This document shows, piece after piece, positions 52,413 through 60,816 of a stretch of 64,000 nt of DNA. How positions within the stretch are numbered: the stretch's first letter is position 1; each line of letters opens with the position of its first letter. The position numbers were made by a program, and so were the translations under genes. Source of the stretch: Tangfeifania diversioriginum (GTDB taxonomy: Bacteria; Bacteroidota; Bacteroidia; Bacteroidales; Prolixibacteraceae). The notes beneath the pieces are model-generated. The model saw only the letters and a list, made by a program, of their open reading frames with translations. It was not told the origin of the DNA and did no database searches. The DNA lies in the NCBI RefSeq assembly GCF_900141875.1, contig NZ_FQZE01000006.1, positions 120,776 to 184,775 of the forward strand, written 5' to 3'.

Positions 52413-55089
52413 TTTGATAAAACGGAAAACGCAAGAGGTTTTGAAAAGATCGATTCAAAATAGTATCCTGATTTTGTTTTTCATAATCACCTTTCTGAAA
52501 GCGGGAGCGCAGGATCGGGTCATAAATTATTCTTCGGAAGGAAATTCGCTGGCATCGGTTTTGGAGGAAATAAGCAACCGCTATGAAACCAAATTTGCAT
52601 TCAATTCAGGTGCTTTTCAAAACATAAAAACAAATTTTAATTTGCAGGATGCCACGCTCAGGGAATTTTTGGAATTACTGGAAGAAGAATATTTCATCCG
52701 GTCGAAAAATATTGACGGAACCTGGGTGCTGGTAGCCGATTTGCCTGTTGTTTCGGAAACGAAAGAGAAAAAACCTGAAGCGGCTGTTTTGTCCGGTTTT
52801 GTGAAAGATAAAACAACCGGCGAAAATTTGATTTACTGCAACGTGGCCACTTCCGGCGACAGGGGAGGAATGACCAATGAGCTGGGATTCTTTAGTTTTG
52901 AAATACCGGCAACCGATTCAGTTTTGATTTCTGTCAGTTATGTTGGTTTTCAGCGGCTTGACACGCTGGTGGCTCCTTCAACGGATCTGGTAATTGCGCT
53001 TGAACCACTGGAAATTGTGTTAGCCCCGGTCCAGGTTATCCATTACGAAAAAGAAGTTTTACAGGCCTCACCATTTGTGGACCGAATCAGTTTTAACCCA
53101 TTGAAATCTTCAGAGATCCCACGAATTTCGAACGATGATTTGGGAAATGCACTGCAAATTATTCCGGGGGTGAATTTTTTGCAGGGCGGTATTTCCGGCC
53201 TCTCCATCAGGGGCAGTTCGCCCACCGATAACCTGGTGCTGCTCGACGGCATTCCGGTGCTCGAAACCAACCATTTGCTGGGGAATATGAGTGTGCTGAA
53301 CTCCAAGTTTGTGAACCAGGCATTTGTTTCCAGAGGGGGATTCGATGCTGCGTACGGCGGCCGCGTGGCCGGATTAATTCAAATAACCGGGAAGTCGGGC
53401 GAAAACAAAAATCCTTATTTCGATGTGTCAGCCAACCTGCTCAATACAAATGTGCTGGCAAGTGTTCCACTTACCGAAAAATTTTCGGTAACCGCAGCCT
53501 GGCGCCGGTCGTTTATCGATCAATGGCAGAATTACCTCTATTACCGGCTCATCGACGATGTAATTGCAAGTGAGGATAATCCGGTTACTTCTTCCATCAT
53601 TCCAACCGTTAAATATAACGATGTGAATGCCAAAATCAGTTTTCATCCTTCCGAAAAACTGGAGTTCAACCTGAATATTTTGTATGGAAACGATGAACAG
53701 AGCAGGGATTTTGAGTTGGTTCAAACAAACGATTACTATCGAAATGAACGGACGAATGGCAAAAATACAGGGGCGAGTTTCAACTGGAAATGGCAGGCAA
53801 CCGGCAATTGGTTTCATTCCCTTTCTGCCGGAATGTCAACCCTTGAAAGTGAACGAATTGACGAAACAGGCGAACTGCAGGAGGTTACTGAAATAATTGA
53901 AAACCCGGGGCAGGGTGTTGGCAAGGGAAAAGGCCTCGCCAAAACAAAAGAACGCACATTCACCCGCGAAGTTTTCGACATTGATAACGGCTTCAATTAT
54001 CTCGAGGAATTCAGGATCGGCTGGAAAACCACATTCAAGAAGGGAAATTTTGAAAATGAGGCGGGGGCCGGAATCACCACCAATAAATTTACATACGATT
54101 TTTACGCGGAACGTACCGGCGCCGAAATTGAAATTGATGCCATTGCCAGTGAATCAACACTGAAAATGATGAATGCCTTTTTTCAGCAGCGCATCGAATT
54201 AAATGAGAAATTTCATTTTAGATGGGGATTGCGCACCGATATCGATTTGGCAATTGGGAAAACCTACTGGCAACCCCGCGGTGGTTTGGAATTTCATCCG
54301 TTCAGCGGACTCAAAATCTATGCTTTGTCGGGCGTTTACTACCAGTTTTTGTCGGGCATTAAACGCTTCGACAGCCAGGGCTATTTTAACCAGGTTTGGT
54401 ACCTGCCCGAAAACGATGGTCGTGGAACTGTAAAAAGCGAACATTACATTGGCGGAATAAAATATGAAAACAGGGGATGGTTTATCGATATTGAAACCTA
54501 TTTGAAAAATGCATCGGGCAGGGTAAATTTATTTGCTGAAGAAGTTCGAAGAGGGAGCGACCTTACCGTAGCGTATTTGCCCCACAAAACCGAAGAGAAA
54601 AACCAGGGACTGGACTTGTTTATCCAGAAAAAACAGCGACATTTTAACCACATGATTAGCTATTCGCTGTCGTCTGCGGAAGTGAAAACTGAAGGCATTC
54701 TGGGGGACGATTGGTTTCCCGATTACAACGACCGGCCTCACCGGATGAAGATTACCGAAATGGTGAACTGGCGAAACTGGACCCTCACCGGAAGCTGGCA
54801 AATAGCAAGCGGATTGCCTGTTTTGAGGTTGCAGACTTCCAACGGAGAGGAAGGTTTTCAACGATCTGACTATTTTTCACAGCTCGATTTTGCACTGTCG
54901 AAAAAAGTGGTGTTGTCGAGGTTTGTTTTAAACGGCGGTGTTTCAATGCTTAATGTTTTTAACCGCGAAAATGTGGTGGAAGTAAATTACCTCCGGTTTT
55001 CTTCCGAATCAGGTTCCATGACCGTGCGTTCCGATATTTCTGCACTCGGGTTTACTCCTGTTTTTTTCATGAATGTGCAGTTTCAATAA
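52387..55089 (+). CDS. STN-domain TonB-dependent receptor
   Basis: 900 aa. N-terminal hydrophobic signal at about 25-42 (ending KAGAQ), STN signalling domain about 45-115 (SLASVLEEISNRYETKFAFN, TLREFLELLEEEYFI). A carboxypeptidase-regulatory-like domain spans 128-215, the plug about 225-355 (ALQIIPGVNFLQGGISGLSI, RGSSPTDNLVLLDGIPV, FDAAYGGRVAGLIQI) and the 22-strand barrel fills the rest. No SusD gene follows, so it is not a classical SusCD; it resembles the shorter receptors that couple import to ECF/FecR signalling. Ligand unknown. The start overlaps the sigma gene; a TTG just after it could be used instead. Confidence 0.9.
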   Translation: MKNWARKFNLIKRKTQEVLKRSIQNSILILFFIITFLKAGAQDRVINYSSEGNSLASVLEEISNRYETKFAFNSGAFQNIKTNFNLQDATLREFLELLEEEYFIRSKNIDGTWVLVADLPVVSETKEKKPEAAVLSGFVKDKTTGENLIYCNVATSGDRGGMTNELGFFSFEIPATDSVLISVSYVGFQRLDTLVAPSTDLVIALEPLEIVLAPVQVIHYEKEVLQASPFVDRISFNPLKSSEIPRISNDDLGNALQIIPGVNFLQGGISGLSIRGSSPTDNLVLLDGIPVLETNHLLGNMSVLNSKFVNQAFVSRGGFDAAYGGRVAGLIQITGKSGENKNPYFDVSANLLNTNVLASVPLTEKFSVTAAWRRSFIDQWQNYLYYRLIDDVIASEDNPVTSSIIPTVKYNDVNAKISFHPSEKLEFNLNILYGNDEQSRDFELVQTNDYYRNERTNGKNTGASFNWKWQATGNWFHSLSAGMSTLESERIDETGELQEVTEIIENPGQGVGKGKGLAKTKERTFTREVFDIDNGFNYLEEFRIGWKTTFKKGNFENEAGAGITTNKFTYDFYAERTGAEIEIDAIASESTLKMMNAFFQQRIELNEKFHFRWGLRTDIDLAIGKTYWQPRGGLEFHPFSGLKIYALSGVYYQFLSGIKRFDSQGYFNQVWYLPENDGRGTVKSEHYIGGIKYENRGWFIDIETYLKNASGRVNLFAEEVRRGSDLTVAYLPHKTEEKNQGLDLFIQKKQRHFNHMISYSLSSAEVKTEGILGDDWFPDYNDRPHRMKITEMVNWRNWTLTGSWQIASGLPVLRLQTSNGEEGFQRSDYFSQLDFALSKKVVLSRFVLNGGVSMLNVFNRENVVEVNYLRFSSESGSMTVRSDISALGFTPVFFMNVQFQ

Positions 55090-55274
55090 ATTGATATCCT
55101 TTTCCTGATTATCTTGTAGTGCGCTGATAATTATTGATTTGTAGTTAGTTGGTGCGGTTAGTCAAATTATATTTCAAAAAAAATACCATTTCTGGGTAGG
55201 GTAAATCAAACTTGGTGGATACATAGTGTGATACAAATTAGTAAAAATAGTGTTCGGGAAAACTTTTTGTCTTA

Positions 55275-56114
55275 ATGGATAAGAATAAAAATAATCAATC
55301 AATTTCGGAAAAGGCTGATATGCTTATCAGCCAGTACCACGTAAATCCCAATGTGGACAAGGAGGAAGTACTGGGCACTGTTTTAAATAAAATTGAACGG
55401 AAAGAAACAAAATCTGTTCGCCAAATCAACTGGTTCCGAGCCGCAGGTATTTCGGCTGCTGCCACGGTTGCCGTTTTACTGGCATTCTATTTCTTCACGG
55501 CAACAATTGCCATTTCTGCCGGAGATTCCAAAATCCTCACTTACCGAATGCCCGACGATTCGCGGATTGTTTTGCGCAGCGGCAGTAATGCCGAATTCGG
55601 AAAGTATTTCAGAAAACGGCAGGTGGCACTTGAAGGTGAAGCGTATTTCGAAGTTGAAAAAGGAGATGGTTTTGTAGTCAAAACAGATAATGGGATTGTC
55701 AGGGTTTTAGGTACCCGGTTTTTGGTTTCCGGTAAAAATAGCAGATTGAATGTAAAATGTTACCAGGGAAAGGTAGAAACCGAATTTGAAAATAAATCCT
55801 GGATACTGGAGCCGGGGACGCAATTTGCAGGAGATGAAAGTACTGCAAATAAAAGCCGGTTTGATGAATCCGTTCAATTTCCTGATTTTGCGCTGTTCTC
55901 TAAAAATTTCACCAGCGCACCGCTCACCGAAGTTGTTCAGCGAATTGAAGATTTTTTTAAAGTCCAAATTAATTTGCAACCCGGAATAACAAAAACCTTT
56001 TCCGGAAGCATCCAAACTGCAAACCTTGAAAGCGCATTGCAAATAGTGTGTGAATCGCTCCGGTTAAATTACGAATTTGAAGATGATTACAGAATAAAAA
56101 TTTTTAACTATTAA
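55275..56114 (+). CDS. FecR-family anti-sigma regulator
   Basis: 279 aa. Short N-terminal cytoplasmic part, one TM helix at about 55-78 (AAGISAAATVAVLLAFYFF). FecR domain at about 85-180 (YRMPDDSRIVLRSGSNAEF, RQVALEGEAYFEVEKGDGFV, VLGTRFLVS, CYQGKVETEF). The DUF4974-type C-terminal domain is at about 205-279 (FTSAPLTEVVQRIEDFFKVQ, FSGSIQTANLESALQIVCE), which contacts the receptor STN domain. It is encoded after the receptor rather than between sigma and receptor, with a 185-bp gap. Confidence 0.93.
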   Translation: MDKNKNNQSISEKADMLISQYHVNPNVDKEEVLGTVLNKIERKETKSVRQINWFRAAGISAAATVAVLLAFYFFTATIAISAGDSKILTYRMPDDSRIVLRSGSNAEFGKYFRKRQVALEGEAYFEVEKGDGFVVKTDNGIVRVLGTRFLVSGKNSRLNVKCYQGKVETEFENKSWILEPGTQFAGDESTANKSRFDESVQFPDFALFSKNFTSAPLTEVVQRIEDFFKVQINLQPGITKTFSGSIQTANLESALQIVCESLRLNYEFEDDYRIKIFNY

Positions 56115-57062
56115 ATGAAGATGATTATGAAAACAAAAAAGAAACAATTGTTGAAAACGAGAATTTTAGGATTGATTTCGCTGTTTGCAATTTTGGGACT
56201 TGTAATTGGATGCAACGAATCTTCTGATTCTGATTTAAACCCTGATACCGAACCGGGAAATGGATACGTGGTTTTGAAACTTACCGATGCCCCGTTTCCT
56301 GCTAAATCTGTGGCGGAGGCCAACATTTCTGTCGATTGGGTCCAGCTGCTCAGGTACGACGGAGAAAATGAACAGGAAGGCCAGAAAATTCACGAGTCTG
56401 ATTCCACTCATATTTTGTTTGACCTGGAAGATACAGTGACATTCAATTTACTTGATCTAAAAAATGGCCAAACGGCTATTTTGGGTGAACAGGAAATTCC
56501 TGTGGACAATTACGACGAAATCAGGTTGCATGTTGTCGATGCCGGTATTGTTTTAACCAGTGGAGCAGAATACGATTTAAAAGTACCGAGCGGTGATGCC
56601 AGCGGTTTGAAGATAAAGCTTGATCCTTACCTTACGGTTGGCGACGGCAGCTATTCAGAAGTTTTACTCGATTTTGACGTGAGCCGCTCGTTTGTGGTGC
56701 GCGGAAACCTGAGCAAAGGGAAAGTGAAGGGGTTTATTTTTAAACCTGTAGTAAGAGCAGTTCCCAACTATCAGGCAACAACCGGCCAGGTTGAAGGAAT
56801 TGTTTCTGATACTTCCGATGTCGTGCTGGAAAATGCCCGCTTGACACTTCTTTCGGGCGAAGACACGGTTATTACAGCAATTACAAACGAAGATGGGTTT
56901 TATGCAATGATTGGAATCCTTCCGGGGAATTATACCCTGGTTTCCGACATGGATGAATATATTGAGCAGCAGGTGGAGGTGACTGTTGAAAAAGGAGAAG
57001 TTACAGTGCAGGATTTTGTGCTTGCTCCGGAAGACGATGACGAAGAAAACGTAGATGAGTAA
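56115..57062 (+). CDS. DUF4382 lipoprotein with carboxypeptidase-regulatory-like domain
   Basis: 315 aa. Lipobox Cys 33 (LGLVIGC); start ATG 56115 directly follows the fecR stop codon (an ATG at 56127 is equally possible). DUF4382 at about 48-215 (GYVVLKLTDAPFPAKSV, DNYDEIRLHVVDAGIVL, LLDFDVSRSFVV, GFIFKPVVRAV). An Ig-like regulatory domain at about 222-305 (GQVEGIVSDTSDVVLENA, DGFYAMIGILPGNYTLVSD) ends in an acidic tail. It takes the place where a SusD would be expected; a surface or periplasmic partner of the TonB receptor is inferred. Confidence 0.85.
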   Translation: MKMIMKTKKKQLLKTRILGLISLFAILGLVIGCNESSDSDLNPDTEPGNGYVVLKLTDAPFPAKSVAEANISVDWVQLLRYDGENEQEGQKIHESDSTHILFDLEDTVTFNLLDLKNGQTAILGEQEIPVDNYDEIRLHVVDAGIVLTSGAEYDLKVPSGDASGLKIKLDPYLTVGDGSYSEVLLDFDVSRSFVVRGNLSKGKVKGFIFKPVVRAVPNYQATTGQVEGIVSDTSDVVLENARLTLLSGEDTVITAITNEDGFYAMIGILPGNYTLVSDMDEYIEQQVEVTVEKGEVTVQDFVLAPEDDDEENVDE

Positions 57063-57108
57063 TAATTTTGTTTTAGGGTTGAGATGCATTGTCTCAATTT
57101 GAAGTAAA

Positions 57109-57142
57109 AAAGCAAGGCGCCGGAAATGGCGCCTTTTGTTTT
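57109..57142 (+). terminator. Terminator of the sigma/receptor operon
   Basis: AAGGCGCC (57114-57121) pairs perfectly with GGCGCCTT (57128-57135), loop GGAAAT, followed by TTGTTTTTTG. Confidence 0.85.
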
Positions 57143-57221
57143 TTGTTAATAATGTACGGTGCAGTTATTTTATTGCTGAATTATATTACAAATCTTTTCT
57201 TTCCCGGTTTCGTTTTTTTCG

Positions 57222-57229
57222 TACTTTCG
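57222..57229 (+). promoter_or_regulatory. -7 promoter box of the SDR gene
   Basis: TACTTTCG, one mismatch to TAnnTTTG, 28 bp before the ATG. Confidence 0.45.
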
Positions 57230-57257
57230 CAGTCAAAACAAACCGCTCGGGAATTTT

Positions 57258-58061
57258 ATGCAAAATAAAGTAGTAATTATTACCGGGGCTTCTTCCGGAA
57301 TCGGTAAGGCACTGGCTGTTAAATACATTAACGAAGGCTGGAATGTAGTTATTGCAGCACGCCGCGAAGACCGCCTTCTGGAGCTTCAAAAAAAATTGGG
57401 GCCGGACAATGTGCTTCCGGTAAAAACGGATGTTACAAAGCCGGAAGATTGCAGGATTCTAATAAATAAGGCGATTGAGAAATTTGGCCAAATCGATGTA
57501 CTCATTAATAATGCAGGGATTTCCATGCGGGCACTTTTTAACAACACCGAAATGGAAGTGATGCACCAGTTAATGAATGTGAATTACTGGGGGACTGTGA
57601 ATTGTACAAAATATGCATTGCCGCATCTTTTAAAACAAAAAGGTTCGTTGGTTGGGGTAATTTCAGTGGGTGGTTACGTTGGTTTGCCCGGCCGCGCAGG
57701 CTATTCCGCTTCTAAATTTGCGGTGCGCGGTTTTCTCGAAACACTCAGGATTGAAAACCTTAAAACCGGTCTCCATGTTTTAATTGCCGCTCCCGGGTTC
57801 ACTGCCTCCGAAATTCGCAAATCAGCCCTTACTGCCAACGGCAACAAACAGGGCGAAACACCCCGCAACGAAAACAAAATGATGTCGGCCGAAGAATGCG
57901 CCCATCACATTTACAGAGCAGTTGAAAAACGAAAACGGCAACTGATCCTCACTTTTCTCGAAGGTAAGTTTACGGTGTTTCTCTCGAAAATAATGCCCAG
58001 GTTCCTGGATAAACTGAATTACAATATGTTTGCCAGCGAACCCGATTCACCCTTCAAATAA
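57258..58061 (+). CDS. Short-chain dehydrogenase/reductase
   Basis: 267 aa, classical SDR. NAD(P) loop TGASSGIG at about 9-16 with following Arg (AARREDR, favouring NADPH), DVLINNAG, Ser in ISVGGYVGLPGRAG, catalytic YSASK. The C-terminal part (KIMPRFLDKLN) resembles membrane-associated DHRS7-like enzymes. Substrate unknown. Convergent with the LysE gene. Confidence 0.9.
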   Translation: MQNKVVIITGASSGIGKALAVKYINEGWNVVIAARREDRLLELQKKLGPDNVLPVKTDVTKPEDCRILINKAIEKFGQIDVLINNAGISMRALFNNTEMEVMHQLMNVNYWGTVNCTKYALPHLLKQKGSLVGVISVGGYVGLPGRAGYSASKFAVRGFLETLRIENLKTGLHVLIAAPGFTASEIRKSALTANGNKQGETPRNENKMMSAEECAHHIYRAVEKRKRQLILTFLEGKFTVFLSKIMPRFLDKLNYNMFASEPDSPFK

Positions 58062-58075
58062 AACCGGTTTTAAAT

Positions 58076-58702
58076 TTAATTCAGAAAAAAGAAAAGAAGT
58101 GACCCTAATACAATCAGAATTATAGTGCTTCCGGCAATCCGGTTAAACTGAAGAAATATTTTTTTGCTGATTTTATTTTTGAATTTACTGATTACTCCTG
58201 TAAGACTGAACCACCAGACGAGCGCCCCCAGGAAAAAACCGGATAAAATGACAAGCGCCCCTGCCGGGTTTTTTATATCGAGCGCAATCCCAAAAACGGC
58301 AAAAAGCGAAAGGTGTACAAACATAATCAGCGGGTTGGATGCAGCTACCAAAAATGTGGTAATGAAATTTTTGAAATAATTTTTACTGCTGTTTATTTCC
58401 TTTTGCGAATATTTATCGGGGTTGGAAAACAAAATGATTACTCCCAGTAAAAGCAGGATAATCGAAATCCCGGTTTTTAAAAGAACTTCATTTTCGCGGA
58501 TGAAATGAAAAATCACCGCTACGCTAAACCCGGAAATGCCGGCATAAATAGTATCGGAAATGGCCGCGCCCATTCCCGAAAGCATTCCAGAAAGGTGGTT
58601 TTGATTGACAGTGCGCTGGATAACCAGGATTCCGGTTGGTCCCAGTAAAACCGAGGCCAGAAAACCCATTAAAACTCCCTCGAAAAGTAATTTGAAAATC
58701 AT
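58076..58702 (-). CDS. LysE/RhtB-family exporter
   Basis: 208 aa, six TM helices. Opening LLFEGVLMGFLASVLLGPTG (the PGP of LysE is LGPTG here), GMGAAISDTIYAGISG, and NPLIMFVHLSLFAVFG, with charged loop SNPDKYSQKEINS. Family members export amino acids or other small metabolites. Bacteroidota versions are of unknown substrate. Divergent from the 58.8-kb gene. Confidence 0.85.
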   Translation of the reverse strand: MIFKLLFEGVLMGFLASVLLGPTGILVIQRTVNQNHLSGMLSGMGAAISDTIYAGISGFSVAVIFHFIRENEVLLKTGISIILLLLGVIILFSNPDKYSQKEINSSKNYFKNFITTFLVAASNPLIMFVHLSLFAVFGIALDIKNPAGALVILSGFFLGALVWWFSLTGVISKFKNKISKKIFLQFNRIAGSTIILIVLGSLLFFFLN

Positions 58703-58808
58703 CGTGCAAAAATAACATTTTACACGTTTGGAAGTTTTTTATTCTGACATGTTTTCCTGATGGAATTATTTTTACTTTTATGTTTCGATTTTTTAAACTT
58801 GAAAAGCA

Positions 58809-59345
58809 ATGGAAGAATTAACGGTTGGAACGCGCGTTGAACATCCGCGTTACGGCGAAGGAATTATTAGCAAAAACAACCTTACCGCATACGAGATTTT
58901 TTTTGAACGGGGCGGAAAAATTGAAATCACCAAGCGAAATACTGACTTAACAGTTCTGGAAAAAAACGACGAAGCTCCTGCAAAAACAGGGCTTTCTGTT
59001 GTCGATTTTGAAAAAGTTCTTACTTATGTGCTCGACCAGTACGGAGCTTTGAGCGAAGTGGTTCCGTTGGGCGAAAAATGGCACGGTGGTAAATTGCTTC
59101 TACAACCCGCAAATTCCGAACTTAAGCCAAAAGAAATTCCGGTGGAAGCTTTCTTTCATAAAATTGTGATGCTGCGCGACCGTTTGCGTGTGCTGGAACA
59201 AAACATCAACAGCCATAAAGAACTGAGCGACGAAGATAAAGTGAACCTCCAGCAATATATTACACGGATTTACGGTTCACTCACCACCTTTAACGTGTTA
59301 TTTTCTGATAAAGAACATTACTTTGTAGGAGCAAAATCAAAATAA
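58809..59345 (+). CDS. Conserved hypothetical with N-terminal tudor-like segment
   Basis: 178 aa, soluble. Residues 5-52 (VGTRVEHPRYGEGIISKNNL, YEIFFERGGKIEIT) look like the SH3/tudor-like segment of UvrD/PcrA C-termini and CarD-like proteins. The remainder is helical (VDFEKVLTYVLDQYGALSEV, FFHKIVMLRDRLRVLEQNIN) with a GGKLLLQPANSELKPKEIPV strand region. Seen widely in Bacteroidota as a hypothetical; nucleic-acid or RNAP binding is only a guess. Confidence 0.8.
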   Translation: MEELTVGTRVEHPRYGEGIISKNNLTAYEIFFERGGKIEITKRNTDLTVLEKNDEAPAKTGLSVVDFEKVLTYVLDQYGALSEVVPLGEKWHGGKLLLQPANSELKPKEIPVEAFFHKIVMLRDRLRVLEQNINSHKELSDEDKVNLQQYITRIYGSLTTFNVLFSDKEHYFVGAKSK

Positions 59346-59389
59346 TATTCATTGGCGTCTTTGCGCCTTTGTGAGTAAAATTAAACATA

Positions 59390-60292
59390 ATGAAACAACT
59401 AATTTCTTTTTTTATTTTCGTTTTTATGTCATTTTCCCTTTATGCCCAGGATAAAGTTATAAAAGTATGGCCCAACGGAGCGCCCAACGACAACGGAATG
59501 ACCGAGCCCGAAGAAAAGTACGAGGGCGTGCGGGTGCGGAATGTTTCCGAGGCCGAAATGTATGTGTATTTGCCTGATGAGAAAAATAATACAGGTGCAG
59601 CAGTGGTGATTTGCCCGGGTGGCGGCTACTGGATTGAAGCCATGGACCACGAAGGATATGACATTGCCGAATGGCTGAAATCCAAAGGAGTGGCCGGAAT
59701 TGTTCTGAAATACCGGCTGCCATACGGAAACCACGAAGTGCCCTCGTCTGATGCCCGGCAAGCCATCAAAATTGTACGTAGAAACGCAACTGATTGGGGA
59801 ATCCATCCGGATAAAATCGGGATTGCAGGTTCTTCAGCCGGCGGTCACCTCGCTTCCACCGTTGGAACCCATTTCGATTACGGAAATTTGTCTGCTCAAA
59901 CTGAAGTAGAAAAAATGAGCAGTCGCCCCGATTTTATGTTGTTGCTTTACCCGGTCATTACGTTTCGTGAAGAATTTGGCCACATGGGATCGCGCAAAAA
60001 TCTGATAGGCGAAGGAAACAACTGGAAAATGGTGGAAAAATATTCCAATGAATTGCATGTATCATCCGAAACACCTCCCACATTTTTGGTGTTGGCCGAT
60101 GACGATTCAGGTGTGCCACCCCGGAATTCGGTAGAATTTTATTTGGCACTGAAAGAAAACAGTGTGCCGGCCGAAATGCATATATTTGCTGAAGGCGGAC
60201 ACGGTTTTGGAATTACCAAACACAACCAGCCGGCCGACCAGTGGCCCGACCTTTTTTATAACTGGCTGAAAGCCATAGAGATTATTGATTAA
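59390..60292 (+). CDS. Secreted alpha/beta hydrolase (acetyl esterase type)
   Basis: 300 aa. Signal peptide at 1-20 (SLYAQ). HGG-like oxyanion motif CPGGGYWIEAMDHEG, YRLPYGNHEVPSSDARQAIK, nucleophile Ser in GIAGSSAGGHLAS, Asp in LVLADDDSG, His in EGGHGFG. This is the pattern of the BD-FAE/xylan acetyl-esterase-like proteins of Bacteroidota. Its stop overlaps the start of the Nudix gene (TAATG). Confidence 0.88.
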   Translation: MKQLISFFIFVFMSFSLYAQDKVIKVWPNGAPNDNGMTEPEEKYEGVRVRNVSEAEMYVYLPDEKNNTGAAVVICPGGGYWIEAMDHEGYDIAEWLKSKGVAGIVLKYRLPYGNHEVPSSDARQAIKIVRRNATDWGIHPDKIGIAGSSAGGHLASTVGTHFDYGNLSAQTEVEKMSSRPDFMLLLYPVITFREEFGHMGSRKNLIGEGNNWKMVEKYSNELHVSSETPPTFLVLADDDSGVPPRNSVEFYLALKENSVPAEMHIFAEGGHGFGITKHNQPADQWPDLFYNWLKAIEIID

Positions 60293-60816
60293 TGCAGATT
60301 ACACATCCTTTAAACGTATTAAAGTTTTGCCCGAAATGTGGTTCACCTGAATTTCATCAGTCGGGCGACAGGTCGTTAAAGTGCGATCAGTGCAGTTTTC
60401 ATTTTTTTTTCAATTCGGCAGCGGCCGTTGCAGCTTTGGTAACCGATGGAGAAGGTAAATTAATGCTGACTACCCGCGCAGTGGAGCCCGATTCCGGTAA
60501 GCTCGATCTTCCGGGCGGATTTATTGATCCGGGTGAATCGGCTGAAAATGCAGTAAAACGAGAACTCGAAGAAGAACTTTCGATGAAAGTGAAATCACTC
60601 GAATACATTGGTTCGGCGCCCAACGAATATATATTTTCAGGATACAGCGTTTTTACACTCGATATGGCTTTTCGCGTTGTTCCTGAATCGGTTACCGGAC
60701 TGGTAGCTATGGATGACATCCTTGATTACCGGTTTTTTGCTGAAGATGAAATCGATTACACGCAAATTCCTGCCCCATCAATTAAATCATTTGTCAAACA
60801 ATATTTTTTAAAATGA
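60292..60816 (+). CDS. Nudix hydrolase with zinc ribbon (NudC-like architecture)
   Basis: 174 aa. N-terminal zinc ribbon at 12-37 (FCPKCGSPEF ... LKCDQCSFHFF, four Cys). Nudix box at about 76-98: GGFIDPGESAENAVKRELEE then EL, with the final Gly of the consensus replaced. Hydrolyses nucleoside diphosphate derivatives such as NADH or ADP-ribose; substrate not readable. Coupled to genes on both sides by overlaps. Confidence 0.9.
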   Translation: MQITHPLNVLKFCPKCGSPEFHQSGDRSLKCDQCSFHFFFNSAAAVAALVTDGEGKLMLTTRAVEPDSGKLDLPGGFIDPGESAENAVKRELEEELSMKVKSLEYIGSAPNEYIFSGYSVFTLDMAFRVVPESVTGLVAMDDILDYRFFAEDEIDYTQIPAPSIKSFVKQYFLK

